Source: Erythrobacter sp. SG61-1L
GTDB taxonomy: Bacteria; Pseudomonadota; Alphaproteobacteria; Sphingomonadales; Sphingomonadaceae
DNA: 64,000 bases
Direction of reading: 5' to 3'
Assembly (NCBI RefSeq): GCF_001305965.1
Contig: NZ_JXQC01000003.1
Span: 2,504,861 to 2,568,860, forward strand
The notes beneath the pieces were generated by a model. It saw only the letters and a list, made by a program, of their open reading frames with translations, had not been told where the DNA came from and did no database searches. The translations under genes were made by a program, and so were the position numbers. Position 1 is the first letter of the stretch. Each line of letters starts with the position of its first letter. Of the stretch, positions 11,323-18,628 are shown one piece after another.

Positions 11323-11691
11323 TTGGCTGAGCTTGAGCGTATTTTAGGCGTGATGGAACAGATCAATCGTGAGATGCGGATCGTCGTCCACAAGGCCGGT
11401 CCGGACCTCAATGGCCGGATCGTAACCCTGCGCCAGGAATTCTCCACCGAGACGGGCAATCTGATCGGTTGCATGCCCGGCGACGAGCGCCTGCGCTATC
11501 GCCCTGACCTGTTCGCGGAATTCCAGCACCGGCTGGACGGCGTGCGCACCAGACTCACCAGCCATCAGGCCCGCTGGTCGCTCCATGCGATCAACACACA
11601 GCGCGACGATTACGTTCATTCGGCCGAAGCTGTGCATTCCAGCATCGCCGATTATCTCGACTGGGCGAAGGGCGCACTCTCTTCGCACTGA
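11323..11691 (+). CDS. Hypothetical helical protein
   Basis: I do not recognise a family. The protein is about 122 aa if it starts at the TTG at 11323, which has GGGGGAG eight bases upstream; an in-frame ATG lies at 11353. The more upstream ATG at 11254 is rejected because it lies in a terminator stem. The sequence is polar and mostly helical with many basic residues (EQINREMRIVV, FAEFQHRLDGVRTRLTSHQARW), reminiscent of short cytoplasmic structural or regulatory proteins. No membrane segment or signal peptide is seen. Confidence 0.6.
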   Translation: MAELERILGVMEQINREMRIVVHKAGPDLNGRIVTLRQEFSTETGNLIGCMPGDERLRYRPDLFAEFQHRLDGVRTRLTSHQARWSLHAINTQRDDYVHSAEAVHSSIADYLDWAKGALSSH

Positions 11692-11808
11692 GCGCGCATC
11701 CGGCATCAGCAGCCATTTGCCATCGCGCGCCGTGTGGCTAAAGAGGGCCGGCACGGCGGCATACGCCGCCATCCGCTGAGCCCCATCACGCTCCAGACGA
11801 GGAAATCC

Positions 11809-12795
11809 ATGAAGCGCCAACTGGCAAACCGCTCCGTCCATCCCGTCGGCCTCGGCTGCATGAACCTGTCCTGGGCCTATGGCACTCCGCCCAGCCAGGA
11901 AGACGGGATCAAACTGCTCAACCGCGCACTCGATCTGGGTTACGATCACCTCGACACTGCCCGCATCTATGGCGCGGGCAAGAACGAGGCGCTGATCGCC
12001 GAAGCACTGAAGGGCCGCCGCAAGGAGTTCTTCCTCGCGTCCAAATGCGGCATCGTGGTGGAAGGCCCCAAGCGCGGCGTGGATTGCAGCCCCGAGGCGA
12101 TCGAAAGCGCGGTCGAGACCAGCCTGAAGCTGCTCGATACCGATCATATCGATCTCTATTACATGCACCGTTTCGATCCCAAGGTGCCGATTGCGGATTC
12201 CGTGGGCGCGCTGAAGGCCGCCATCGATGCGGGCAAGATCGGCGCCTATGGCGTTTCCGAATGGAGCTCCGCCCATATTCGCGAGGCCCATGCAATCCAT
12301 CCGGTGGGCGCGGTGCAGACCGAATATTCGCTGTGGACCCGCAATGTCGAACTGGGCGTGCTGGATACCTGCAAGGAACTGGGCATCCCGCTGGTTGCCT
12401 TCTCCCCGGTGGGTCGCGGCGCGCTGGGCGGCGTTCTGAAAGACCCGACCACGCTGGAAGAAGGCGATCTGCGCAACATCATGCCGCGCTTCAACGCGGA
12501 AAACTGGCCGAAGAACCTGGCGCTGATCGAACAGTTCGTGGCCCTGGCCGCCGAAGCGGGCGTAACGCCGGGCCAGCTCGCCAATGCCTGGGTGCTGAGC
12601 CGCGGGGACAATGTCCATGTCATCCCCGGAACCACCAGCCTCCAGCATCTGGAAGACAATTACAACGCCGCCAACGTTGCCATCGCGCAGGATGTGCTTG
12701 ACCGGGCGGATGCACTGATCAACCAACAGACCGTTGCCGGCCACCGTTATCACGACGCGATCCGGCCGACGATCGACACGGAAGATTTCGCCTGA
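11809..12795 (+). CDS. Aldo/keto reductase
   Basis: A 328-aa (beta/alpha)8 NADPH-dependent oxidoreductase. It shows GLGCMNLSWAYG, the catalytic Asp/Tyr in YDHLDTARIYGAGKNE, HIDLYYMHRFDP with the catalytic His, and IPGTTSLQHLEDN near the C terminus, where NADP binds. The chosen ATG follows GACGAGGAAATCC. It resembles AKR12/13-type reductases for aromatic or sugar aldehydes and ketones. It lies 37 nt ahead of the CmcJ-like gene, probably in the same transcript. Substrate unknown. Confidence 0.87.
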   Translation: MKRQLANRSVHPVGLGCMNLSWAYGTPPSQEDGIKLLNRALDLGYDHLDTARIYGAGKNEALIAEALKGRRKEFFLASKCGIVVEGPKRGVDCSPEAIESAVETSLKLLDTDHIDLYYMHRFDPKVPIADSVGALKAAIDAGKIGAYGVSEWSSAHIREAHAIHPVGAVQTEYSLWTRNVELGVLDTCKELGIPLVAFSPVGRGALGGVLKDPTTLEEGDLRNIMPRFNAENWPKNLALIEQFVALAAEAGVTPGQLANAWVLSRGDNVHVIPGTTSLQHLEDNYNAANVAIAQDVLDRADALINQQTVAGHRYHDAIRPTIDTEDFA

Positions 12796-12831
12796 TCAGG
12801 GCGAACACCGCTAGGAGAGGGTAAGGGACAT

Positions 12832-13656
12832 ATGGCAGGCGGAAGCGTGCGCGCGGCAATCGGCTATACCGAGGATACCGGCAAGCAGCCCTATTTCTAT
12901 GCCAATGCGCATGAGAAGGATTATGTCCCCCTCGCCCCGGTGGAAATGGAGATTGCGGACGCGCGAGGCATGGAAACCTCGCTCGACCGTGAGGGTTTCA
13001 TTCTGGTGGAACATGCCAGCTCCGTTCCCGACCTGACCGATCTGGATGCGGTCGTCCGCATTCATGCCGGTGAGGTGGAGCAATTGCTGAAGGACGTCAG
13101 CGGGGCGGATCATATCGTCATGATGCCTCGCGGCATCCTGCGCTTTTCCGAAAGGCTGGGCCAGAACGCCGCGCATGACAATTCGCACCCGGCGCGCTTC
13201 GCCCATGTCGACATGTCGATCTCCGCTGCCGAGGAGGCCCGCGACAAGGGCGCACCCGGCCCGGAAATCACCGGCGGACGCAAAATCGTGCGCAGCGCGC
13301 AATACAATGTGTGGCGCGTGCTTTCCGGCCCGCCGCAGGACGTGCCGCTGGCCCTGTGCGCCTGGCCGAGCGTCGAGGATGGCGATCTGATCGATTGCCT
13401 GGCGATCTTCGATCCACCGGATGGCGGCCCAGAATGGAGCTTCGGCAATTACGTCATCAAGCACAATCCGAACCACCGCTGGTATTATTACAGCAACATG
13501 CGCCCCGATGAGGCGATTGTGTTCAAGACCAGCGAGAGCGATACCGGCAAGGCCCGCCTGATGCCGCACGGCGCTTTCGACAATCCGGAAGTCGGCGCCG
13601 ATGCGCCTGCCCGCGTCAGCCTGGAAATGCGCGGGACCGCTTATTGGTTCGAATAA
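12832..13656 (+). CDS. CmcJ/NvfI-family oxidoreductase (2OG-dioxygenase-like fold)
   Basis: A 274-aa protein resembling the CmcJ/NvfI/AsaB group, which includes fungal and bacterial proteins near secondary-metabolite and gibberellin-type oxidations. It has a possible facial-triad pair H125-x-D127 (RFAHVDMS) and a second histidine at H246 (MPHGAFDNP), with the family-typical RWYYYSNMRPDEAIVFKTSE between. Chemistry in this family is diverse and some members may not be oxygenases. Linked to the aldo/keto reductase. No firm substrate. Confidence 0.72.
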   Translation: MAGGSVRAAIGYTEDTGKQPYFYANAHEKDYVPLAPVEMEIADARGMETSLDREGFILVEHASSVPDLTDLDAVVRIHAGEVEQLLKDVSGADHIVMMPRGILRFSERLGQNAAHDNSHPARFAHVDMSISAAEEARDKGAPGPEITGGRKIVRSAQYNVWRVLSGPPQDVPLALCAWPSVEDGDLIDCLAIFDPPDGGPEWSFGNYVIKHNPNHRWYYYSNMRPDEAIVFKTSESDTGKARLMPHGAFDNPEVGADAPARVSLEMRGTAYWFE

Positions 13657-13683
13657 GCGGTCCCGGCCAAATCGGTCGGCAGA

Positions 13684-14565
13684 TCAGCCCATCTTGCCGT
13701 AATTCCACAGCGAGAGCGTACGGGCGCGTTCGGCTTCCACCTGCTCGTATGCGGCGGAATCCACCGTGCACCAGCCGTGATCCGCGGCGAATACTTCGAC
13801 CCGGGCGCCAACGCCCGCATCTTCCGCCGCGTGGCGCAGGGCCACCTTGTCGTCAGGGCTGCGCTTGTCGTCATTCTGGGCGATGGCGAACAGATAGAGC
13901 GCCTTGGTGCCCTTGAGCATCTTGTGCGGGCTGTCCGGCGCCGGAGTGACGAGGCCGCCACCGTGGAACGAGCTGACTGCGCCGACCCGGTCGGGAACGG
14001 CAGCGGCAGTGCGCACGGCGTAGGAGCCGGTCATGCAATAGCCTTCGGCCGCGATCTTCTTGCTGGCATCGACTGCAGGGTTGGCATCGAGCCAGGCGAC
14101 GATTGCCTTGGCATCGCTGACGATGGCCGGAACAGTCAGCTTGGCCATCATCGGCCCCAGCTTCTCGCGCCCTTCCGGGGCAAAGAATTCGGAGATGGTG
14201 TTCATCACCGGCGCCTTGGCGCTGCGGTAATAATGGTTCACCGCCACTACGGCATAGCCCGATGCGGCCAGCGTGCGGGCCATCACCTTATAGGCATCGC
14301 GCAGCCCGGCAATGTCGGGATACATGATGACGGCGGGATGCTTGCCTTCGGCCGGGTGGACGAAGAACGCATCCATCTTGCCATCGGGCGTGGTGATCGT
14401 AACGGTCGATTCGGTCAGCGCCGGGCCGTTGCCCTGCGCGGCGCAAGCAGTGCTGACGGTCAGCGTACCCATCGCTGCCGCACTGATCGCCGCAAAGTCC
14501 CTGCGGCTAAGGCCCCGTTTCGCCAGCGTGGCATCATCGGCCACAGCCGTGAAATCATCGCACAT
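13684..14565 (-). CDS. Tat-exported dienelactone hydrolase-like protein
   Basis: A 293-aa protein with a twin-arginine signal (SRRDF at 20-24, then a short hydrophobic stretch ending near STACAAQ). The alpha/beta-hydrolase domain carries GYCMTG with nucleophile C177 and a C-terminal DHGWC histidine, as in dienelactone hydrolases. Classical DLH is cytoplasmic, so export to the periplasm is unusual, though such DLH-family paralogues exist. The start at 14565 has an AAGGAGA site on the minus strand. Possible role: hydrolysis of lactones or esters before uptake. Confidence 0.82.
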   Translation of the reverse strand: MCDDFTAVADDATLAKRGLSRRDFAAISAAAMGTLTVSTACAAQGNGPALTESTVTITTPDGKMDAFFVHPAEGKHPAVIMYPDIAGLRDAYKVMARTLAASGYAVVAVNHYYRSAKAPVMNTISEFFAPEGREKLGPMMAKLTVPAIVSDAKAIVAWLDANPAVDASKKIAAEGYCMTGSYAVRTAAAVPDRVGAVSSFHGGGLVTPAPDSPHKMLKGTKALYLFAIAQNDDKRSPDDKVALRHAAEDAGVGARVEVFAADHGWCTVDSAAYEQVEAERARTLSLWNYGKMG

Positions 14566-14697
14566 CGATTCTCTCCTTGTCTTCTCCCGTCCAGCCGGTG
14601 GACGAAGCCCCGCCGGATCGCCTGCCACTATGTTGTTTTTGTCCGGGCCTGCCAATGCCCAATCAGGCACTGGCAGGCACCGAAAGGTGGCTGAGCC

Positions 14698-15627
14698 TCA
14701 GGTCAGATCGTCAAGGCTGATGACCAGCCCGGCTTCGGCGGCCTTCATTGCATCGCGGCGCAGCTGCTCGATCTTCAGGCGGCCAGCGGGCGCCTCTTCC
14801 TGCGGCAGGGCGGCCATGGTGGCGGCGTGGATTTCCTCGAAATCAGGCCCATGTTCGGGATGGGTCAGGATCAGGCCCTTCTGCTCCGTCATGCCGGCGA
14901 GGATTTTCGTGCCCACTTCATAGGGGTCCATTCCTTCCTCAAACGCGGTGCCGAACTGTTCCAGCTCGCCCTTGGCGACATCGGGGAAGCCGCTGGTGCC
15001 GAAACCGTCCGGGCGCTTCAGCGCGCTGGTCCAGGCATTGGTGCGGGTCAGCGCGGGGCAGCACAGCGAACAGCCGATCTTGTGCGGTGCAAGATTGTAA
15101 CGCAGCGATTCCGTCAACCCGCGCACGGCGAACTTGCTGGCCGTGTAGATGCCCGCCTGCGGGCCGGGCAGGAAGGCGGCCATGCTGGCGATGTTCACCA
15201 CATGGCGGCGGCCGTGGCTGGCCTTGATCTTGGGCAGGAAGGACACCAGCCCGTTCACCACCCCGCCGAAATTGACGCCCATGATCCAGTCATAATCGTC
15301 ATAGCTGGCCTCGTCCGTCGGCCCGAAGACCGAAACGCCAGCATTGTTCACCAGCACGTGGACTTCGCCGAAATGCTGCACCACTTCCTCGGCCACTTGT
15401 GCGAAGCGGGCGCGGTCGGTCACGTCGAGTTTCAGGAACAGCGGCTGTTCGTAGCCCTTGGCCTTGAACCATTCGGCCACGCGGTTCTTGTCATCCTCGT
15501 TGCGGTAGGACAGCGCCAGCCGCATCCCCGCATCCGCAAAGGCCTGCGCCACGCCCAGGCCAATGCCGGTGACTGCGCCAGTGATGAAGGCAACCCGGCC
15601 TTCCCAGGGCCGATCAGCAGTGCTCAT
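14698..15627 (-). CDS. SDR dehydrogenase related to LigD/LigL C-alpha dehydrogenases
   Basis: A 309-aa classical-type SDR with TGAVTGIG (cofactor loop), NNAGVSVFGP, and the Ser-Tyr-Lys set (IASM...YTASK). The stretch YDDYDWIMGVNFGGVVNGLV closely resembles the region of the sphingomonad LigD/LigL/LigN/LigO enzymes that oxidise the benzylic alcohol of beta-aryl ether lignin dimers. The long C-terminal tail also fits that group. I infer a C-alpha dehydrogenase-like role; exact substrate and stereochemistry cannot be read. Divergent from the SnoaL gene at 15700. Confidence 0.8.
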   Translation of the reverse strand: MSTADRPWEGRVAFITGAVTGIGLGVAQAFADAGMRLALSYRNEDDKNRVAEWFKAKGYEQPLFLKLDVTDRARFAQVAEEVVQHFGEVHVLVNNAGVSVFGPTDEASYDDYDWIMGVNFGGVVNGLVSFLPKIKASHGRRHVVNIASMAAFLPGPQAGIYTASKFAVRGLTESLRYNLAPHKIGCSLCCPALTRTNAWTSALKRPDGFGTSGFPDVAKGELEQFGTAFEEGMDPYEVGTKILAGMTEQKGLILTHPEHGPDFEEIHAATMAALPQEEAPAGRLKIEQLRRDAMKAAEAGLVISLDDLT

Positions 15628-15661
15628 ATTCCGAAAATCCTCTCGCCAAAATTGTCACGGT

Positions 15662-15672
15662 CGTTAGTAACG
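15662..15672. promoter_or_regulatory. Small palindrome in the SDR / SnoaL divergent promoter
   Basis: CGTTA-G-TAACG lies in the 72-nt gap between two divergent genes, where a shared operator would be expected. It is short and unsupported by a second copy, so the call is weak. Confidence 0.3.
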
Positions 15673-15699
15673 TCCCAAACGCAAATTGGGAGAGAGCAA

Positions 15700-16398
15700 A
15701 TGAGCGACGTTGAAGCCCGCCTGGCCGAACTGGAACACAAGGTCGGCGTGCTGGAGGACGTGCAGGCCATCCGCCGACTGCACTGGGCCTATGGCTATTA
15801 CATCGATTTCAACCGCCCTGACGAAGTGGCGGACCTGTTTGCCGAAGACGGCGCGGTGGTGTTCCTTTCGGGCGAATATATCGGCCACGCTGGTGTGAAG
15901 CGCCTCTATGGCGACTGGATCGCGGGCCGCTTCACCGGCGGACGTCCCGGCCCGGTCAACGGGTTGCTGCTCGACCATTTCCAGATGCAGGACATCATCA
16001 CCGTCGCGCCTGACCGGCAGACCGCCAAGGGCCGCTTCCACGGCATTCTGCTGGGCGGCTGGCATGACGACTTCCAGGACACCAAGGAAGAGATGATGCC
16101 GCAGCAGTTCATGGAAGCCGGCATTTACGAGAACGATTACGTGAAGGTCGACGGGATCTGGAAGATCAAGCGGCTGGACTACATGATGCAGTGGCAGGGC
16201 GATTACGAGCAGGGCTGGGCGCACACCACCGCACACCTCCAGCCGGCGGAAAAGACCTTCCCCGAAGATCCGCTCGGCCCGGACGTGCTGCTGCCCGCCG
16301 ACCAGCATCGCCAGACCTGGCCCTATCGTCAGGACGTGCCGATGCACTTCGCACATCCCAAGTTCGGCTCGGTTCTGGCCGGACAGGAGAAGAAGTGA
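15700..16398 (+). CDS. SnoaL/NTF2-fold protein
   Basis: A 232-aa protein opening with a heptad-like helix (VEARLAELEHKVGVLEDVQAI) followed by a nuclear-transport-factor-2 cone fold (RRLHWAYGYYIDFNRPDEVADLFAEDGAVVF split over the first helices). The C-terminal 60 residues extend beyond the usual NTF2 core. Related proteins act as cyclases, dehydratases or isomerases, or as hydroxylase small subunits. The stop overlaps the next gene's GTG start (GTGA). It begins a three-gene NTF2-fold run. GGGAGAGAG precedes the ATG. Confidence 0.78.
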   Translation: MSDVEARLAELEHKVGVLEDVQAIRRLHWAYGYYIDFNRPDEVADLFAEDGAVVFLSGEYIGHAGVKRLYGDWIAGRFTGGRPGPVNGLLLDHFQMQDIITVAPDRQTAKGRFHGILLGGWHDDFQDTKEEMMPQQFMEAGIYENDYVKVDGIWKIKRLDYMMQWQGDYEQGWAHTTAHLQPAEKTFPEDPLGPDVLLPADQHRQTWPYRQDVPMHFAHPKFGSVLAGQEKK

Positions 16399-16856
16399 GA
16401 TTGGCCCTGTTTGCGGCGCTGCTGGCATTGCCTGCAGCGCCGTCGCTGGCCGGGGAAGGCCCGGCTGGCGAGGCGGAGAAGCCATGCACGACGCGTGACG
16501 TCGCCAATGGCTTTATTCCGCTGTTCTATGAACAGGGCAAGATCCGCGAGGCCTACGAGGCCTGGGTGGCCGAAGACTACATCCAGCATAACCCCCATGC
16601 CACCGATGGGCGCGATGCCGCCATCGCCTTTCTGGAACCCTTCTATCAGCGCAATCCCACGCACCGGATGATCGTGCACCGGGTTCTGGTGGATGGGGAT
16701 CTGATCGCCGTGCACCTGCATGGCCAGACCGGCCCGGACGACCGGGGCGCTGCCGCTGTCGACATATTGCGCGTGAAGGATTGCAAGATCGTGGAGCATT
16801 GGGACGTAACCCAGCCCGTGCCCGAACATTCCGCCAATCCGAACGGCATGTTCTGA
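16395..16856 (+). CDS. Secreted SnoaL-like (NTF2-fold) protein
   Basis: A 153-aa protein from a GTG at 16395 that overlaps the previous stop. A short signal peptide (RLALFAALLALPAAPSLAGE) directs it to the periplasm. The mature part has the COG4922-type SnoaL pattern: FIPLFYEQGKIREAYEAWV, DYIQHNPHATDGRDA, and VDILRVKDCKIVEHWDV, ending NGMF. It is clearly paralogous to the next gene, which lacks a signal peptide. Function unknown; SnoaL-like folds act as small-molecule cyclases or hydratases. Confidence 0.8.
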   Translation: MRLALFAALLALPAAPSLAGEGPAGEAEKPCTTRDVANGFIPLFYEQGKIREAYEAWVAEDYIQHNPHATDGRDAAIAFLEPFYQRNPTHRMIVHRVLVDGDLIAVHLHGQTGPDDRGAAAVDILRVKDCKIVEHWDVTQPVPEHSANPNGMF

Positions 16857-16879
16857 CGGCGAAGAGGGAGACGCATGAA

Positions 16880-17302
16880 ATGACCGATCCCGCCGATACA
16901 TCAGACCGCGAAAATCTGTCCGTCCGCGAAGTGGCGGAACGCTTCATCGAACTGTTCCACCATCAGGATAATCCGGCCGCCGCCTTCAAGGCCTGGGTCC
17001 ACCCGGATTATATCCAGCACAATCCCAATGCCCCCACCGGGCGCGATGCGACGCTGGAAGTGCTGGATGCCGCCGTGCGCAACAATCCCGAACTGACGCA
17101 TGACGTGAAACGCGTGATCCATGGCGAGGAGAAGGATGGCGAAGGGCTGGTAATGGTCCACCATCATTTTCGCCGCCGGCGCGACGACCGCGGCTATGCC
17201 GTGGTAGATATTCTGCGGATCAAGGACGGCTATGTCGTCGAACATTGGGACGTGATGCAGGAAGTGCCGGAGACGGCACGCAACGAAAACGGAATGTTCT
17301 GA
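16880..17302 (+). CDS. Cytoplasmic SnoaL-like protein, paralogue of the preceding gene
   Basis: A 140-aa protein with the same ordered motifs as its neighbour (VAERFIELFHHQDNPAAAFK, DYIQHNPNAPTGRDA, VVDILRIKDGYVVEHWDV, terminal NGMF) but with no signal peptide. The pair therefore arose by tandem duplication followed by gain or loss of export. The ATG at 16880 follows GAGGGAG. Likely co-transcribed with the amidohydrolase 39 nt downstream. Confidence 0.82.
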   Translation: MTDPADTSDRENLSVREVAERFIELFHHQDNPAAAFKAWVHPDYIQHNPNAPTGRDATLEVLDAAVRNNPELTHDVKRVIHGEEKDGEGLVMVHHHFRRRRDDRGYAVVDILRIKDGYVVEHWDVMQEVPETARNENGMF

Positions 17303-17341
17303 CTGACCGGCCCCAAGGCCGGCTGTGGAGGGGAGAGAAGA

Positions 17342-18475
17342 ATGCCGCTTCTGCCGGATGGTAGCGAAAAGGGCCTGAAGGGCCACTTCAAGGAAGATTT
17401 CAGCCACCGCACCCGCATCGGGCTTGCCCCGCGTGCCGGCCATATCGACCGCGACGCACCCTATAAGCGCATCGCCACGGAAGAGGCATGGACCTTCCCC
17501 TCGCTGGTCGAGGCGCAGGTGAAATATCTGGAAAGCGGGGCAGCCTCGGGCGACGACTCGCTCAAGATGGCGGGCATGTTCGCGAAGATGCCGTCCCTGC
17601 AGGAAATGCTGCAGGATCTGGGCGAGCTGCGCATTTCGCACATGGATGAATTCGGGATCGACCGGCAATTGCTGCTGCTCACCGCGCCCGGTGTGCAGGT
17701 GGTGAAGCCCGGCGAAGGCACGCCTTTGTCGCGCGAGGCGAACGATATTGCCGCCGATGCCTGCGCCCGCCATCCGTCCCGCTTTTCCGCCCTTGCCGCC
17801 TTCGATCCGCGCGACGTGGCCGGATCGGTGAAGGAACTGGACCGCGCACTGGGCACGCTGAAGCTCAATGGCGCGGTGCTCAACTCGCACTGGCAGGGCC
17901 ATTATATCGACGAGCAGGATTACTGGCCGATCCTTGAGGCGCTGGAGGCGCATGACGGCGCGCTCTACATCCACCCCACCGCCCCCTATAATGCCCCGCA
18001 TTACGAGACGCGCGGCTTCTTCGGCGCGCTGGGCGGCTTCCCGCACGATGTGTGGCTGCACACGATGGGCCTGATCTTCTCCGGCGCGTTCGACCGTTTC
18101 CCGAAGCTCAAGCTGGTGATCGGCCATCTGGGCGAATGCCTGCCGCTGCATCTCTATCGCTTCGACTGGATGCAGGGGAATGCGGATAACCGCCCCGGCC
18201 TGCGCGGCGGGCAGCCGCCGGTGAAGCTGAAGCATCCGGTGAGCCACTATTTCCGCAACAATATCTGGGTCACCACCAGCGGCGTGGGTTGGGAGCCGGG
18301 GATCAAGTTCTGCATGGACGTGCTGGGGCCAGAGCGCGTGCTCTACGCCATGGATTATCCCTATCAGCAGTCGAGCGACGAAGTGGCCGCCTATGACCGG
18401 CTTTCGATCAGCGACGAGCACAAGAAGATGTTGATGGAAGGCAATGCCCGCAGGGTGTTCAACCTTCCCGCGTAA
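17342..18475 (+). CDS. LigW/ACMSD-type amidohydrolase (probable decarboxylase)
   Basis: A 377-aa amidohydrolase-2 protein. Residues 43-50 RIATEEAW give the E48 position typical of 5-carboxyvanillate and gamma-resorcylate decarboxylases. H211 (YIHPTAP), H262 (VIGHLGE) and D338 (YAMDYPYQ) complete the metal site. It carries a 42-residue N-terminal extension. Members remove a ring carboxylate or hydrolyse pathway intermediates. It follows three NTF2-fold genes and precedes two TonB receptors, so it may handle an imported aromatic acid. Whether it is LigW itself cannot be told. Confidence 0.8.
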   Translation: MPLLPDGSEKGLKGHFKEDFSHRTRIGLAPRAGHIDRDAPYKRIATEEAWTFPSLVEAQVKYLESGAASGDDSLKMAGMFAKMPSLQEMLQDLGELRISHMDEFGIDRQLLLLTAPGVQVVKPGEGTPLSREANDIAADACARHPSRFSALAAFDPRDVAGSVKELDRALGTLKLNGAVLNSHWQGHYIDEQDYWPILEALEAHDGALYIHPTAPYNAPHYETRGFFGALGGFPHDVWLHTMGLIFSGAFDRFPKLKLVIGHLGECLPLHLYRFDWMQGNADNRPGLRGGQPPVKLKHPVSHYFRNNIWVTTSGVGWEPGIKFCMDVLGPERVLYAMDYPYQQSSDEVAAYDRLSISDEHKKMLMEGNARRVFNLPA

Positions 18476-18480
18476 CACCC

Positions 18481-18518
18481 GCCTGCCTTCCGGCCTTTGA
18501 TGGACGGCAGGCATTTTT
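18481..18518 (+). terminator. Intrinsic terminator after the amidohydrolase
   Basis: GCCTGCC (18481-18487) pairs with GGCAGGC (18506-18512), with an 18-nt loop and tail ATTTTT. It ends the SnoaL-amidohydrolase unit, so the first TonB receptor gene probably has its own promoter in 18519-18628. Confidence 0.75.
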
Positions 18519-18628
18519 CGAAACCCTGACAGCGAGGAAAGGAGAAAGCGCGCATTTACAACTGGATATCCGAAAAATCGGGGCCGGTTCGTACCGAGAA
18601 ATGCATCTAAGAATTTGGAGAGGGTATC

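Noticed and set aside
14827-15699. Long N-terminal extension of the first SnoaL gene
   Set aside because: The in-frame extension reads through the divergent SDR gene and is His/Arg-rich; the ATG at 15700 has GGGAGAG and fits the fold.
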